The notes beneath the pieces were generated by a model that saw only the letters and a program-made list of their open reading frames with translations, was not told the origin of the DNA and ran no database searches. From Agathobacter ruminis (GTDB lineage Bacteria; Bacillota; Clostridia; Lachnospirales; Lachnospiraceae), in contig NZ_PDYG01000042.1 in assembly GCF_002735305.1 (NCBI RefSeq), positions 1 through 44,119 on the forward strand: a stretch of DNA of 44,119 bases, given 5' to 3'. Each line of letters opens with the position of its first letter. Position 1 is the first letter of the stretch. Shown here piece after piece: positions 35,180 through 42,259 of the stretch. The translations under genes were made by a program, and so were the position numbers.

Positions 35180-36907
35180 TTAATCCGCTTTGTAATCAAA
35201 CATGGAATAGTATTGCAATTTTTGATAAGTATCCAGCATCTCCTGCTGTGCCTCATCTGTCTGTTCCATCCGGACAGATGAAATAATCGGATATTGTTTT
35301 GCCAGCTCCAATAAGAAATTTTGATACTTCGAGCGTGGCATTCCAAGATCCTCCAGCATCTGAGCGGCCAGATAGTTTGCGCTGGTGTCGCATTCTTTCT
35401 CCGGGATATCATAGTTCGCCCAGATCATATACGGCACCTGATATCGGATTTCTTCGTCGCCCGAAGCGCTCCAGATTGGTCTGACCGTATAATCATTCGG
35501 CTGATGGTCGCCAAAGAATACCACCACCGTCTTTTCTTTTTGTTCTTTAAAATATTCAATCAGATCCGCCAGTTCCCTGTCAGTTACCTGAATCAGCGAC
35601 AAATATTGCGAAAGCTCAAACTGGCTGGATCCGCTTATGGTCACATTCGGATGAAAATTCTCATAAGCATCTGAATAACTGCCATGATTTTGCATGGTTA
35701 CATTAAACAAAAACAAAGGTGAATCCGAATTTTTCTCATAAACCTGTCGAATCATATCAAAATCACAGGCATCGCTGATATAGCTGCGCAGATAGCTTCT
35801 GTAAAACCAGTCTTCGTAAAAGACGGTATGATCAAGTCCCAGCAGCGGATAAACCGTATCTCTGTCCCAACCGCTCGCATAATACGGATGCATTCCATAG
35901 GTCTCATATCCAAGTGTTTTCAAAAACCGGGCCAGACTCGGCATCTCATTTTTCACATACTGCTGATACGGAATACTTCCCGTCGGCAGGAAACGCATGG
36001 TATTACCGGTCAGGAATTCAAATTCCGTATTGGCCGTATTGCCACCGCATACAGACACGTTTAAATATCCGTGAATCGTATTTTCGACCTCTCCTGCCAT
36101 CACGCGGTGCATAAATGGCATATAATCTTCATTTGTCTGAAAATCAGACAAAATTCCGACATCCGAAAAAGCCTCATTCATAATGACAATAATATTCGGA
36201 TACTCCTCCGTCACAGTGCTGTCATCGTCATCATATTCCTCGAGAATCTCCTGTGCCTCATCCGCATGATATCCGGCCGGTTTCTCAACATGCACATATT
36301 CCAGATTCATCATAAAGGTTACCGTCATGCCGTTTACTTTGGTCATATAAGCCGGTGTAAACAAAAACGGATATAAATAATGTTTTGTCTGAAATTCATC
36401 GTCCTGCAGCAGCTTTGCAAACAGAATCGTCAATAAAAAGCAGGCAGCAAACGGAATCAGACGATAATAGATTTTTAATTCGATTTGAAAATGAAAAAAC
36501 TGCAGTCCCGCAATCACGGCAAGAAATAAGACGGTTACGATTACGGTACGCACATCGGGCGTGAAATCATAATTGCCGGCCACTGATTTTGCTGTTTTGA
36601 TGGAAAAAATATCCCACGGAACAAATGGTGTGGAACGAAATTTCATGACATAATGATTGATCAATCCGAACAGCATCGCACAGATGCTAAGAATGCGAAG
36701 CGAAATCATCGCTTTTTTGCATATAAAAAATAGTCCCCATCCAATTAGTTCAAAGATCAGGACATTAAAAAACTGTGCTTCCGCACGCACTTCCACAAAT
36801 GGGTTGTGCTCATAGAATTCCATGAGATAAAACAGCATTGCCGGAACCACCGTAGCAATCAAAATGTTCACGGCAAGCTGTATTCTCTCTTTTTTTGTTT
36901 TTGGCAT
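35180..36907 (-). CDS. LTA synthase family protein (sulfatase fold)
   Basis: A 575-residue membrane protein with about five helices (1-165) and a large extracellular sulfatase-fold domain. The catalytic threonine is predicted to be T291 in GGNTANTEFEFLTG. Metal ligands appear in IMNEAFSD (E245), MQNHGSYSD and FFGDHQPND. This is the pattern of lipoteichoic acid synthase and related phosphoglycerol transferases, which polymerise glycerol phosphate from phosphatidylglycerol. Length is slightly shorter than typical LtaS (about 640). It starts with AAGGAAG and a 7-nt spacer. It directly precedes the YfhO-like gene, so synthesis and modification of the polymer may be encoded together. The exact product is not determinable. 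Confidence 0.9.
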   Translation of the reverse strand: MPKTKKERIQLAVNILIATVVPAMLFYLMEFYEHNPFVEVRAEAQFFNVLIFELIGWGLFFICKKAMISLRILSICAMLFGLINHYVMKFRSTPFVPWDIFSIKTAKSVAGNYDFTPDVRTVIVTVLFLAVIAGLQFFHFQIELKIYYRLIPFAACFLLTILFAKLLQDDEFQTKHYLYPFLFTPAYMTKVNGMTVTFMMNLEYVHVEKPAGYHADEAQEILEEYDDDDSTVTEEYPNIIVIMNEAFSDVGILSDFQTNEDYMPFMHRVMAGEVENTIHGYLNVSVCGGNTANTEFEFLTGNTMRFLPTGSIPYQQYVKNEMPSLARFLKTLGYETYGMHPYYASGWDRDTVYPLLGLDHTVFYEDWFYRSYLRSYISDACDFDMIRQVYEKNSDSPLFLFNVTMQNHGSYSDAYENFHPNVTISGSSQFELSQYLSLIQVTDRELADLIEYFKEQKEKTVVVFFGDHQPNDYTVRPIWSASGDEEIRYQVPYMIWANYDIPEKECDTSANYLAAQMLEDLGMPRSKYQNFLLELAKQYPIISSVRMEQTDEAQQEMLDTYQKLQYYSMFDYKAD

Positions 36908-36919
36908 AATCGCACTTCC

Positions 36920-37204
36920 TTAGTAATTACTAAGGACAAGGCGCTCCTTTGTACCTTGATCAAGGCGGTCGATGGCTCTGCGCGCCTGTCCATAACGGTG
37001 CGGATTTGTCTCAATGACCCATACCTTTTCTGCGCCATTATATTTGTCGCGCTTAAAGAAAGGAATCTTTCTGCAATTCTTTGTGAATGGAATCTGTTCA
37101 TCCAACAAAAGCTGCACCGTCCGATTACCGACACGCTCATTATATGTGTGACAAAGTTCAACATTATTTCCTGAAAAATTATCCAAAAATTTGCCTTTGT
37201 TCAT
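36920..37204 (-). CDS. Conserved small basic protein, unknown function
   Basis: A 94-residue protein, basic and soluble, with the conserved-looking segments VELCHTYNERVGNRTVQLLL, PFTKNCRKIPFFKRDKYNG and a final RLVLSNY. It contains two cysteines. It has no signal peptide, no membrane segment and no motif that I can name. Related sequences seem to occur in Lachnospiraceae, without a known function. The ORF begins at a TTG (37222); the ATG at 37202-37204 is preferred, although its GGGGAG site is 10 nt away, longer than usual. It lies 12 nt before the LTA synthase-like gene and may head the 12-gene run. Confidence 0.6.
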   Translation of the reverse strand: MNKGKFLDNFSGNNVELCHTYNERVGNRTVQLLLDEQIPFTKNCRKIPFFKRDKYNGAEKVWVIETNPHRYGQARRAIDRLDQGTKERLVLSNY

Positions 37205-37352
37205 GTACCTGTGTCTCCCCAAGATATTGTTTATTGGTGTGTGGCTAAAACATATTTAACCCTACATATAGTACATCGGTAATTCTAATAATAGATTAAC
37301 CCATTTGGGGATATTTTTTAATGGTACTTTAGTATCGTATTTTCATAAGCAT

Positions 37353-37382
37353 AAAAAAAATGAGTTCTTTCGAACTCATTTT
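37353..37382 (-). terminator. Terminator of tRNA-Leu
   Basis: A perfect 11-bp stem (37357-37367 with 37372-37382, loop GAAA on the transcript) starts just after the tRNA 3' end and is followed by eight U residues. Confidence 0.93.
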
Positions 37383-37385
37383 GAA

Positions 37386-37469
37386 TGCCGGCAGTGGGAC
37401 TTGAACCCACACGACCATACAGCCAACAGATTTTGAGTCTGTCTCGTCTGCCAATTCCGACATGCCGGC
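37386..37469 (-). tRNA. tRNA-Leu (anticodon CAA)
   Basis: An 84-nt class II tRNA. The 5' acceptor GCCGGCA pairs with TGCCGGC at the 3' end, followed by discriminator A; CCA is not encoded. The 7-nt anticodon loop CTCAAAA gives anticodon CAA, which reads UUG leucine codons. The D-arm region GGAATTGGCAGACGAG, the long variable arm GTTGGCTGTATGGTCGT and the T-arm GGGTTCAAGTCCC are all present. The gene is separately transcribed, with its own terminator. Confidence 0.97.
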
Positions 37470-37492
37470 ATATCACTTTTTGCGACTTAACT

Positions 37493-37521
37493 ATCCTATC
37501 ATAAGAGCAGAATAAACGCAA
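37493..37521 (-). promoter_or_regulatory. Candidate promoter of tRNA-Leu
   Basis: Minus strand: TTGCGT (37516-37521), a 17-bp spacer, and TAGGAT (37493-37498), 24 nt before the tRNA 5' end. Match to consensus is moderate. The -35 region lies inside the hairpin at 37507-37563. Confidence 0.5.
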
Positions 37522-37563
37522 GGGAAAAATTTATTTTTTTCATTTTTCCCCGGTTTATTCTGC
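37507..37563. repeat. Long AT-rich hairpin between lysA and tRNA-Leu
   Basis: Two nested perfect inverted repeats form one long stem: GCAGAATAAAC (37507-37517) with GTTTATTCTGC (37553-37563), and GGGAAAAAT (37522-37530) with ATTTTTCCC (37542-37550). It starts 18 nt after the lysA stop, so it is probably the lysA terminator, although no strong U-tract follows. Its outer arm overlaps the possible -35 box of the tRNA gene. Confidence 0.6.
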
Positions 37564-37580
37564 AAACGAGACTTGAATTT

Positions 37581-38849
37581 CTACTCTGTAATCTTGATAT
37601 CCTCAAAACAGTCAAAGGTTGCGAAATAATCTGCCGGAGTCTCTGCACGGCGGATCAGCTTCACACTGCCATCTTCCTGAAGCAGCAATTCTGCGGAAAG
37701 CAGGCGTCCGTTATAATGATATCCCATGGCAAATCCATGCGCACCGGTATCATGGATATAGATATAATCGCCCATATCAATCTTTGGCAATTTGCGGTCA
37801 ATCGCAAATTTATCATTGTTCTCACAAAGCGAACCAACCACATCATATACCTCGGTTGCTTCGGCATTTTCTTTTCCAAGTACTGTCACATGATGATATG
37901 AGCCATACATTGCCGGTCTCATCAGATTGGCGGCACAGGCATCAACACCAATGTATTCTTTATAAATATGTTTCTCATGAATGGCTTTTGTCACGAGTGC
38001 GCCATATGGTCCGAGCATGAAGCGGCCCATCTCGGCATAAATCTTTAATCCATCCAATCCTGCCGGAACGATAATCTTCTCATATGCTTTTCTTACCCCT
38101 TCACCGATTGCACGAATATCATTCGGCTCTTTGTCCGGTGTATATGGGATTCCAACTCCCCCGGAAAGATTTACAAAATCAAAATCGCATCCGGTCTCTT
38201 TTTGAATCTCTACAATCAGTTCAAACAGCTGTGCTGCAAGCTCCGGATAATATTCATTGGTTACGGTATTGCTGGCGAGGAATGCATGGATACCGAATTT
38301 GCGAACGCCCTTACTCTTTAAAATCTTATAGGCCTCCACAATCTGCTCTCTGGTCATTCCATACTTGGAATCGCCCGGATTGTCCATGATTCCGTTTGAA
38401 AGTTCAAATACCCCGCCCGGATTAAAGCGACATGACATGGTTTCCGGAAGGGTTCCCACAATCTCCTCAAGGAAATCGATATGCGTAATATCATCGAGAT
38501 TGATGATGGCATTTAATTTGTTTGCATATGCATATTCTTCAGCCGGAGTCTCATTGGAAGAAAACATAATATGTTCTCCGTCAAAGCCACATGACTTTGC
38601 AAGCATCAGCTCAGTATATGATGAACAATCGCATCCAAAATCATAATCTTTTAAAATCTTTAAAATATACGGATTCGGAGTTGCCTTTACTGCAAAATAC
38701 TCACGAAATCCTTTGTTCCATGCAAAAGCTTCCTTGACTGCTTTCGCATTCTCACGGATTCCTTTCTCATCATAGATATGAAATGGGGTCGGATAGGTTT
38801 TTACAATTTCTTCAACCTGTTCTTTTGTAACAAATGGTATTTTTTTCAT
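37581..38849 (-). CDS. lysA: Diaminopimelate decarboxylase
   Basis: A 422-residue PLP enzyme of fold III that decarboxylates meso-diaminopimelate to lysine. K55 in YFAVKATPNP is the Schiff-base lysine. The glycine-rich phosphate loop is SGGVGIPY (about 230), and EMGRFMLGP and GSLCENNDKF (the catalytic Cys region) follow. Length fits the family. A fold-III arginine, ornithine or carboxynorspermidine decarboxylase is the main alternative, but the CENND motif favours a diaminopimelate-type enzyme. It starts with AGGAG and a 6-nt spacer. The promoter region has a 10-bp palindrome; no lysine riboswitch is seen in the short leader. Confidence 0.85.
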   Translation of the reverse strand: MKKIPFVTKEQVEEIVKTYPTPFHIYDEKGIRENAKAVKEAFAWNKGFREYFAVKATPNPYILKILKDYDFGCDCSSYTELMLAKSCGFDGEHIMFSSNETPAEEYAYANKLNAIINLDDITHIDFLEEIVGTLPETMSCRFNPGGVFELSNGIMDNPGDSKYGMTREQIVEAYKILKSKGVRKFGIHAFLASNTVTNEYYPELAAQLFELIVEIQKETGCDFDFVNLSGGVGIPYTPDKEPNDIRAIGEGVRKAYEKIIVPAGLDGLKIYAEMGRFMLGPYGALVTKAIHEKHIYKEYIGVDACAANLMRPAMYGSYHHVTVLGKENAEATEVYDVVGSLCENNDKFAIDRKLPKIDMGDYIYIHDTGAHGFAMGYHYNGRLLSAELLLQEDGSVKLIRRAETPADYFATFDCFEDIKITE

Positions 38850-38904
38850 GGTTCTCTCCTGTTACTTCATTCAATTAGAGTGTCACATCATTGTCCACTA
38901 TCTT

Positions 38905-38937
38905 ACTATACAAATTGTACTAATTCAAGTACAATTT
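38905..38937 (-). promoter_or_regulatory. Putative lysA promoter with 10-bp palindromic operator
   Basis: The arms AAATTGTACT (38912-38921) and AGTACAATTT (38928-38937) are perfect inverted repeats with a 6-nt centre. A possible promoter reads, on the minus strand, TTGTAC (38929-38934), 18 bp, TATAGT (38905-38910), so the palindrome would cover the -35 and most of the spacer, as a repressor operator. It could instead be a weak terminator for the upstream ttcA-like gene, but no U-tract follows. Confidence 0.5.
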
Positions 38938-38944
38938 CATTTTC

Positions 38945-39904
38945 TTAAGAAAATAAAGTCTGATCCCTTTTCACAATTTTATTCCAGACAGAATCTTTTT
39001 TATCTGCAGTCTTTTCCTGTCCGCTTTGCTCCTCACGCAATTTTTGATATGCGCCCGACTCATAATATTTTGCCATCTCATCATAATCATCGAGGAAATT
39101 ATGGCGCACACCATCTTTTTTGTATTCAATTACCGTATTCAGATTGACATTCTCAACACTCCTGAAAATATTCATCTCAATATACGGATTTGTTTTGGCC
39201 AGTTGTGCGATTAGCCGCTTCACTTCCTTTCGCTTGGACTGACTGGTCTCCTCCACTTCCGCTTCGAGCATTTCCGTAAATCTGCATGCACAGCGAATAA
39301 ATTTCAAATCATTCAGCTTCATCCATCGGATGATATCCGCTTCACGAATCAGATAAAGCGGGCGAATCAATTCCATCCCCGGGAAATTGGTGCTGTGCAA
39401 TTTCGGCATCATGGTCTGAATCTGCGCCCCGTAAAGCATTCCCATCACAATGGTCTCAATCACATCATCAAAATGATGTCCCAATGCAATCTTATTGCAG
39501 CCAAGCTCCTTTGCCTTTGCATACAGATAGCCACGGCGCATGCGCGCGCAAAGATAACACGGATTGTCTTTGATATCCACCACCGAATCAAAAATCTGTG
39601 TATGAAAAGGCACAATCGGCACTTCGAGCAGTTTTGCATTGTTGATGATATTCTGATAATTTTCCTCATTATATCCCGGATCCATCACAATGAATTCCAA
39701 TTCAAAATTATTCTTTCCATGCCGCTTCAACTCCTGAAACAGTTTTGCCATCAGCATGGAATCTTTGCCGCCCGAAATACAAACCGCAATTTTATCCCCG
39801 TCCTGAATCATCTGATATTCATTGATTGCCTTTGTAAATTTACGCCAGATTTCTTTCTTATAGGTTTTTATAATACTGCGCTCAACATCTTTGTTCTCTG
39901 TCAT
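38945..39904 (-). CDS. TtcA-family PP-loop ATPase (tRNA thiolation)
   Basis: A 319-residue cytoplasmic enzyme. The ATP-binding PP-loop is SGGKDS (44-49). The PCYLCARMRRG segment (C116, C119) and a downstream cysteine pair in RCACRF match TtcA-like proteins that thiolate tRNA with the help of an Fe-S cluster. TtcA makes 2-thiocytidine at position 32, but the branch of this protein, with a 60-residue charged C-terminal tail, cannot be fixed by eye and could act on another nucleoside. It has GGAG and an 8-nt spacer. A promoter lies at 39943-39971. It is followed by lysA after 95 nt. Confidence 0.85.
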   Translation of the reverse strand: MTENKDVERSIIKTYKKEIWRKFTKAINEYQMIQDGDKIAVCISGGKDSMLMAKLFQELKRHGKNNFELEFIVMDPGYNEENYQNIINNAKLLEVPIVPFHTQIFDSVVDIKDNPCYLCARMRRGYLYAKAKELGCNKIALGHHFDDVIETIVMGMLYGAQIQTMMPKLHSTNFPGMELIRPLYLIREADIIRWMKLNDLKFIRCACRFTEMLEAEVEETSQSKRKEVKRLIAQLAKTNPYIEMNIFRSVENVNLNTVIEYKKDGVRHNFLDDYDEMAKYYESGAYQKLREEQSGQEKTADKKDSVWNKIVKRDQTLFS

Positions 39905-39942
39905 TGCGATTTCTCCGCTGTTTCTTTATAATAATATCTGCA

Positions 39943-39971
39943 AGTATAACACGGTGTATTCATTTTTTCAA
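39943..39971 (-). promoter_or_regulatory. SigA-type promoter of the ttcA-like gene
   Basis: Minus strand: TTGAAA (39966-39971), a 17-bp spacer, TATACT (39943-39948), about 39 nt before the ATG. It lies in the 161-bp divergent region shared with the lytic transglycosylase gene. Confidence 0.75.
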
Positions 39972-39986
39972 AGAATCTGCCGATAC
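39959..39986 (+). promoter_or_regulatory. Weak sigma-28-like promoter candidate before the transglycosylase gene
   Basis: TTCA (39959-39962), 16 bp, then GCCGATAC (39979-39986). The second box differs by one base from the sigma-D/sigma-28 -10 consensus GCCGATAT; the -35 match to TAAA is poor. The same pair at the same spacing recurs before the next gene. Confidence 0.3.
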
Positions 39987-40065
39987 ATTTTATGAAATCT
40001 ACTGTTTGCTTAAAATTCATTTTAATTGCACACAATTATTATGCATTTTGTCAGAGGGAAAAAAG

Positions 40066-40857
40066 ATGGATGTAAAAATTTACAATTATCTGAATCAGGA
40101 TGCCGTACGCGACAATATAAAAGAAGCTTCGGAAAATGCTTCAAAAAATTCAGTCAAGGCCACATTTCATCAAACCTATGAACAGGCCAAGCGTACCGAA
40201 ACCGCATTAAAAGTGGATCAAATCCTTCATCAATTAAAGGAATCCGGTCAGAACGGATTTTCGCTGAATTCAAAAATTGCATATGATCTCGGTCTGGTCA
40301 AATCATATCAGCCGACTCCATCCGCATCATCCGCTCCGGCCCCGTCAGCATCGACAAACAAGACGTCCCCGATTACCTCGGTTGACCGTTCTAGCCTTCC
40401 TGTTGATGTCACCGGTCATACAACTTCGAAATGTCCAAGTCATACCGGTTCAAGCGGATATGAAAATACCGGCGATTTGAAATGCTCTGATGAATTGCAA
40501 AAATATTTTGAACAGGCTGCAGCCGCAACCGGTGTTGATGTCAAATTATTAAAGGCCGTTGCCTATCGTGAATCCAGCTTTAATCCAAAAGACTTAAGTC
40601 ATGCAGGCGCCATGGGAATCATGCAGCTGATGCCTTGCAATGTCGAGGATTACAATATCAAAGATCCATACAATGCACAGCAAAACATTCTCGGCGGTGC
40701 ATGTGAGCTGGCCGACTATCTGAACAAATACAACGGTGATTTGCGTTTGTCGCTGGCCGCATACAACGCAGGATCCGGTACCGTCAAGAAATATGGCGGT
40801 GTCCCTGAATTCTGCAACAGATACATTGACAAAATCGTCGAATTATACAACAGCTGA
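40066..40857 (+). CDS. Lytic transglycosylase (SLT domain), no signal peptide
   Basis: A 263-residue protein with a helical, charged N-terminus (1-75), a Ser/Thr/Pro-rich linker (about 80-135) and a C-terminal SLT domain (about 140-263). The domain has the catalytic E169 in AYRESSFNP, GAMGIMQLMP and AAYNAGSG, as in soluble lytic transglycosylases that cleave peptidoglycan glycan strands with 1,6-anhydro ends. It starts at the ATG at 40066, with AGAGGG and a 7-nt spacer; the open frame upstream to 39904 is not coding. No signal peptide is visible, so export would need another route, such as the flagellar system. It is followed by the Ca-binding protein gene. Confidence 0.88.
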   Translation: MDVKIYNYLNQDAVRDNIKEASENASKNSVKATFHQTYEQAKRTETALKVDQILHQLKESGQNGFSLNSKIAYDLGLVKSYQPTPSASSAPAPSASTNKTSPITSVDRSSLPVDVTGHTTSKCPSHTGSSGYENTGDLKCSDELQKYFEQAAAATGVDVKLLKAVAYRESSFNPKDLSHAGAMGIMQLMPCNVEDYNIKDPYNAQQNILGGACELADYLNKYNGDLRLSLAAYNAGSGTVKKYGGVPEFCNRYIDKIVELYNS

Positions 40858-40901
40858 CAGATGATTTTGTAAATAAGTGTATTCAGTTTTGCATCATTCG
40901 C

Positions 40902-40909
40902 GCCGATAT
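40902..40909 (+). promoter_or_regulatory. Perfect sigma-28-type -10 box before the EF-hand gene
   Basis: GCCGATAT at 40902-40909 is identical to the sigma-D/sigma-28 -10 consensus. TTCA lies 16 bp upstream at 40882-40885, the same arrangement as before the transglycosylase gene. The predicted start near 40916 fits the beginning of the structured leader. The weak -35 keeps this tentative. Confidence 0.35.
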
Positions 40910-40916
40910 ATATTTT

Positions 40917-41041
40917 GTCTGAACATGAAAGGGAATACATGTAAGACCCGCCGGAGTATGGTGGTCCTCCGGATTTTACACAACAAACAATTCAATACAG
41001 TAACGCCATGGACGGAAAGCATAGTCTTTTCGTCTTTTTTT
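40917..41041 (+). ncRNA. Structured leader with intrinsic terminator, class unknown
   Basis: The segment between the two genes folds into three stems. First: GTCT (40917-40920)/AGAC (40944-40947), plus ACATG (40923-40927)/CATGT (40938-40942). Second: CCGGAG (40951-40956)/CTCCGG (40967-40972). Third: a 9-bp terminator stem (41011-41019 with 41026-41034), followed by seven T residues (41035-41041). The terminator is 62 nt before the ATG of the next gene. This is either the terminator of the transglycosylase gene or an attenuator of the downstream gene. I compared it with well-known riboswitch consensus sequences from memory and found no match. Confidence 0.5.
41011..41041 (+). terminator. Intrinsic terminator in the intergenic leader
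   Basis: A 9-bp stem with one G-T pair (41011-41019 with 41026-41034, loop CATAGT) followed by seven T residues. It is 154 nt past the transglycosylase stop and 62 nt before the next start codon. Confidence 0.85.
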
Positions 41042-41102
41042 GTTTCTTGCTTGAACGGACTCATAAGAGAAATCATCGTTACTCACAAAAGGAGTGAAAA
41101 GA

Positions 41103-42158
41103 ATGATTATCACATCAAGTAATGTAAACATGGCATCTGCACGAAGTTACAGGAAGCGCGAACTCTCTTTTTCTGAGTATTCCTCGAGCCTCGTTGATAC
41201 AGGTGCCAAAATCACACAATCCGATTTTGAAAAACTCATGTCTGCAAAGGAGGATGATTTGGCAGAACACAAAGAATCGCTTGCCGCCAAATCCAATGGA
41301 GTGCGCAATACACTCTTCTCCAATCAGATGGGAAAAATCGAAAAAGTGCGTCAGGAAATCTTTCAGTATTTTCTGCGTCTGCTCTTTGGAGACCCTTGCT
41401 CATCGGAGTCTGTCAATCCATATGAATATGCTGAGGATCGTGCAAATAATGAACAGACTTATGAATTCGGCTTTTCAACGCAAAGCTATCTGACACATTA
41501 TGAATTTCAGGAGGATGAATCGGTGCAGTTAAATACCTCCGGAATCATACAGACTGCAGACGGAAGGACCATCGAATTCGGCATGCAAATGAATCTGTCG
41601 CGCAGCTTTACAATGGCTGCTTCTCAGCAGATTGATTTTACACAGCCGGTTCTCATCGATCCGCTGGTGATACAGGTGGATTCCGATTTCATCCAAATGG
41701 ATGATCAGACATTTTTCTTCGACATGGATGCCGATGGCACTGCTGAAGAAATCAAAGGGCTTGGACAAGGCAGCGGCTTTTTGGCGCTTGACCGCAACAA
41801 CAACGGCACCATCGATGACGGCAGCGAGCTGTTTGGCACCAAAAGCGGCAACGGCTTTGCCGATCTTGCAGCTTATGACGAAGATGGCAACGGCTGGATT
41901 GATGAAGCCGATTCCATATTTTCAAAATTAAAAGTCTGGTGCAAAAATCCGGACGGAACCGACCACATGATGGACTTGAAATCAACATCTGTAGGTGCCA
42001 TCTACCTGGGCAGTTCCGCAGCTGATTTTTCACTGACAGACAGCATGAATCACACCGATGCGATTATCAGACGACACGGCATTTTCCTATATGAAAATGG
42101 CAATGTAGGCACCATCGCTCAGGTCGATATGGCTGTCGCAGCCGATTATCAGGCATAA
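41103..42158 (+). CDS. EF-hand-type calcium-binding protein
   Basis: A 351-residue protein. After a charged helical N-terminus and a coiled-coil-like region, a beta-rich module begins QTADGRTIEFGMQMNLSR (about 150-167). Then come Asp-rich loops: DMDADGTAEE (207-216), DRNNNGTIDDGSELFG (230-245) and DEDGNGWIDEAD (259-270), followed by SKLKVW. This order recurs in a bacterial family of unknown role, found also in Proteobacteria; the loops predict calcium binding. There is no signal peptide. The ORF begins at a GTG (41094) that overlaps AAAAGGAG; the ATG at 41103, with an 8-nt spacer, is right. Possibly a flagellar or surface-associated substrate, but that is inference. Confidence 0.85.
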   Translation: MIITSSNVNMASARSYRKRELSFSEYSSSLVDTGAKITQSDFEKLMSAKEDDLAEHKESLAAKSNGVRNTLFSNQMGKIEKVRQEIFQYFLRLLFGDPCSSESVNPYEYAEDRANNEQTYEFGFSTQSYLTHYEFQEDESVQLNTSGIIQTADGRTIEFGMQMNLSRSFTMAASQQIDFTQPVLIDPLVIQVDSDFIQMDDQTFFFDMDADGTAEEIKGLGQGSGFLALDRNNNGTIDDGSELFGTKSGNGFADLAAYDEDGNGWIDEADSIFSKLKVWCKNPDGTDHMMDLKSTSVGAIYLGSSAADFSLTDSMNHTDAIIRRHGIFLYENGNVGTIAQVDMAVAADYQA

Positions 42159-42174
42159 TCTCTTTTGACCACCA

Positions 42175-42211
42175 AAAATGGCCCGGCATCTGCCGGGCCA
42201 TTTTCTTTTTT
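42175..42211. terminator. Bidirectional terminator between the EF-hand gene and trpF
   Basis: A perfect 13-bp stem (42175-42187 with 42192-42204, loop ATCT) has A residues before and T-rich sequence after it, so it can end transcription from both sides. It lies 16 nt past the EF-hand stop and about 50 nt past trpF. Confidence 0.9.
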
Positions 42212-42259
42212 AAGCTTATATCATTCTTTTGTGCGTCTATTTTGCTCTACGCGTTTCAA

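Noticed and set aside
38850-38944. Lysine riboswitch before lysA
   Set aside because: The interval is only 95 bp and contains a palindrome, but none of the conserved L-box segments.
39904-40065. In-frame extension upstream of the transglycosylase
   Set aside because: No ribosome site, and its hydrophobic residues overlap the divergent promoter region; the ATG at 40066 has AGAGGG at a good distance.
40917-41010. c-di-GMP class I riboswitch before the EF-hand gene
   Set aside because: The conserved GCAAAGCC-type core and GNRA receptor arrangement are not present; only general stem-loop structure is.
40916-41100. Short protein-coding frame in the leader region
   Set aside because: Possible ATGs have no good ribosome site, and the frame crosses the terminator and the RBS of the next gene.
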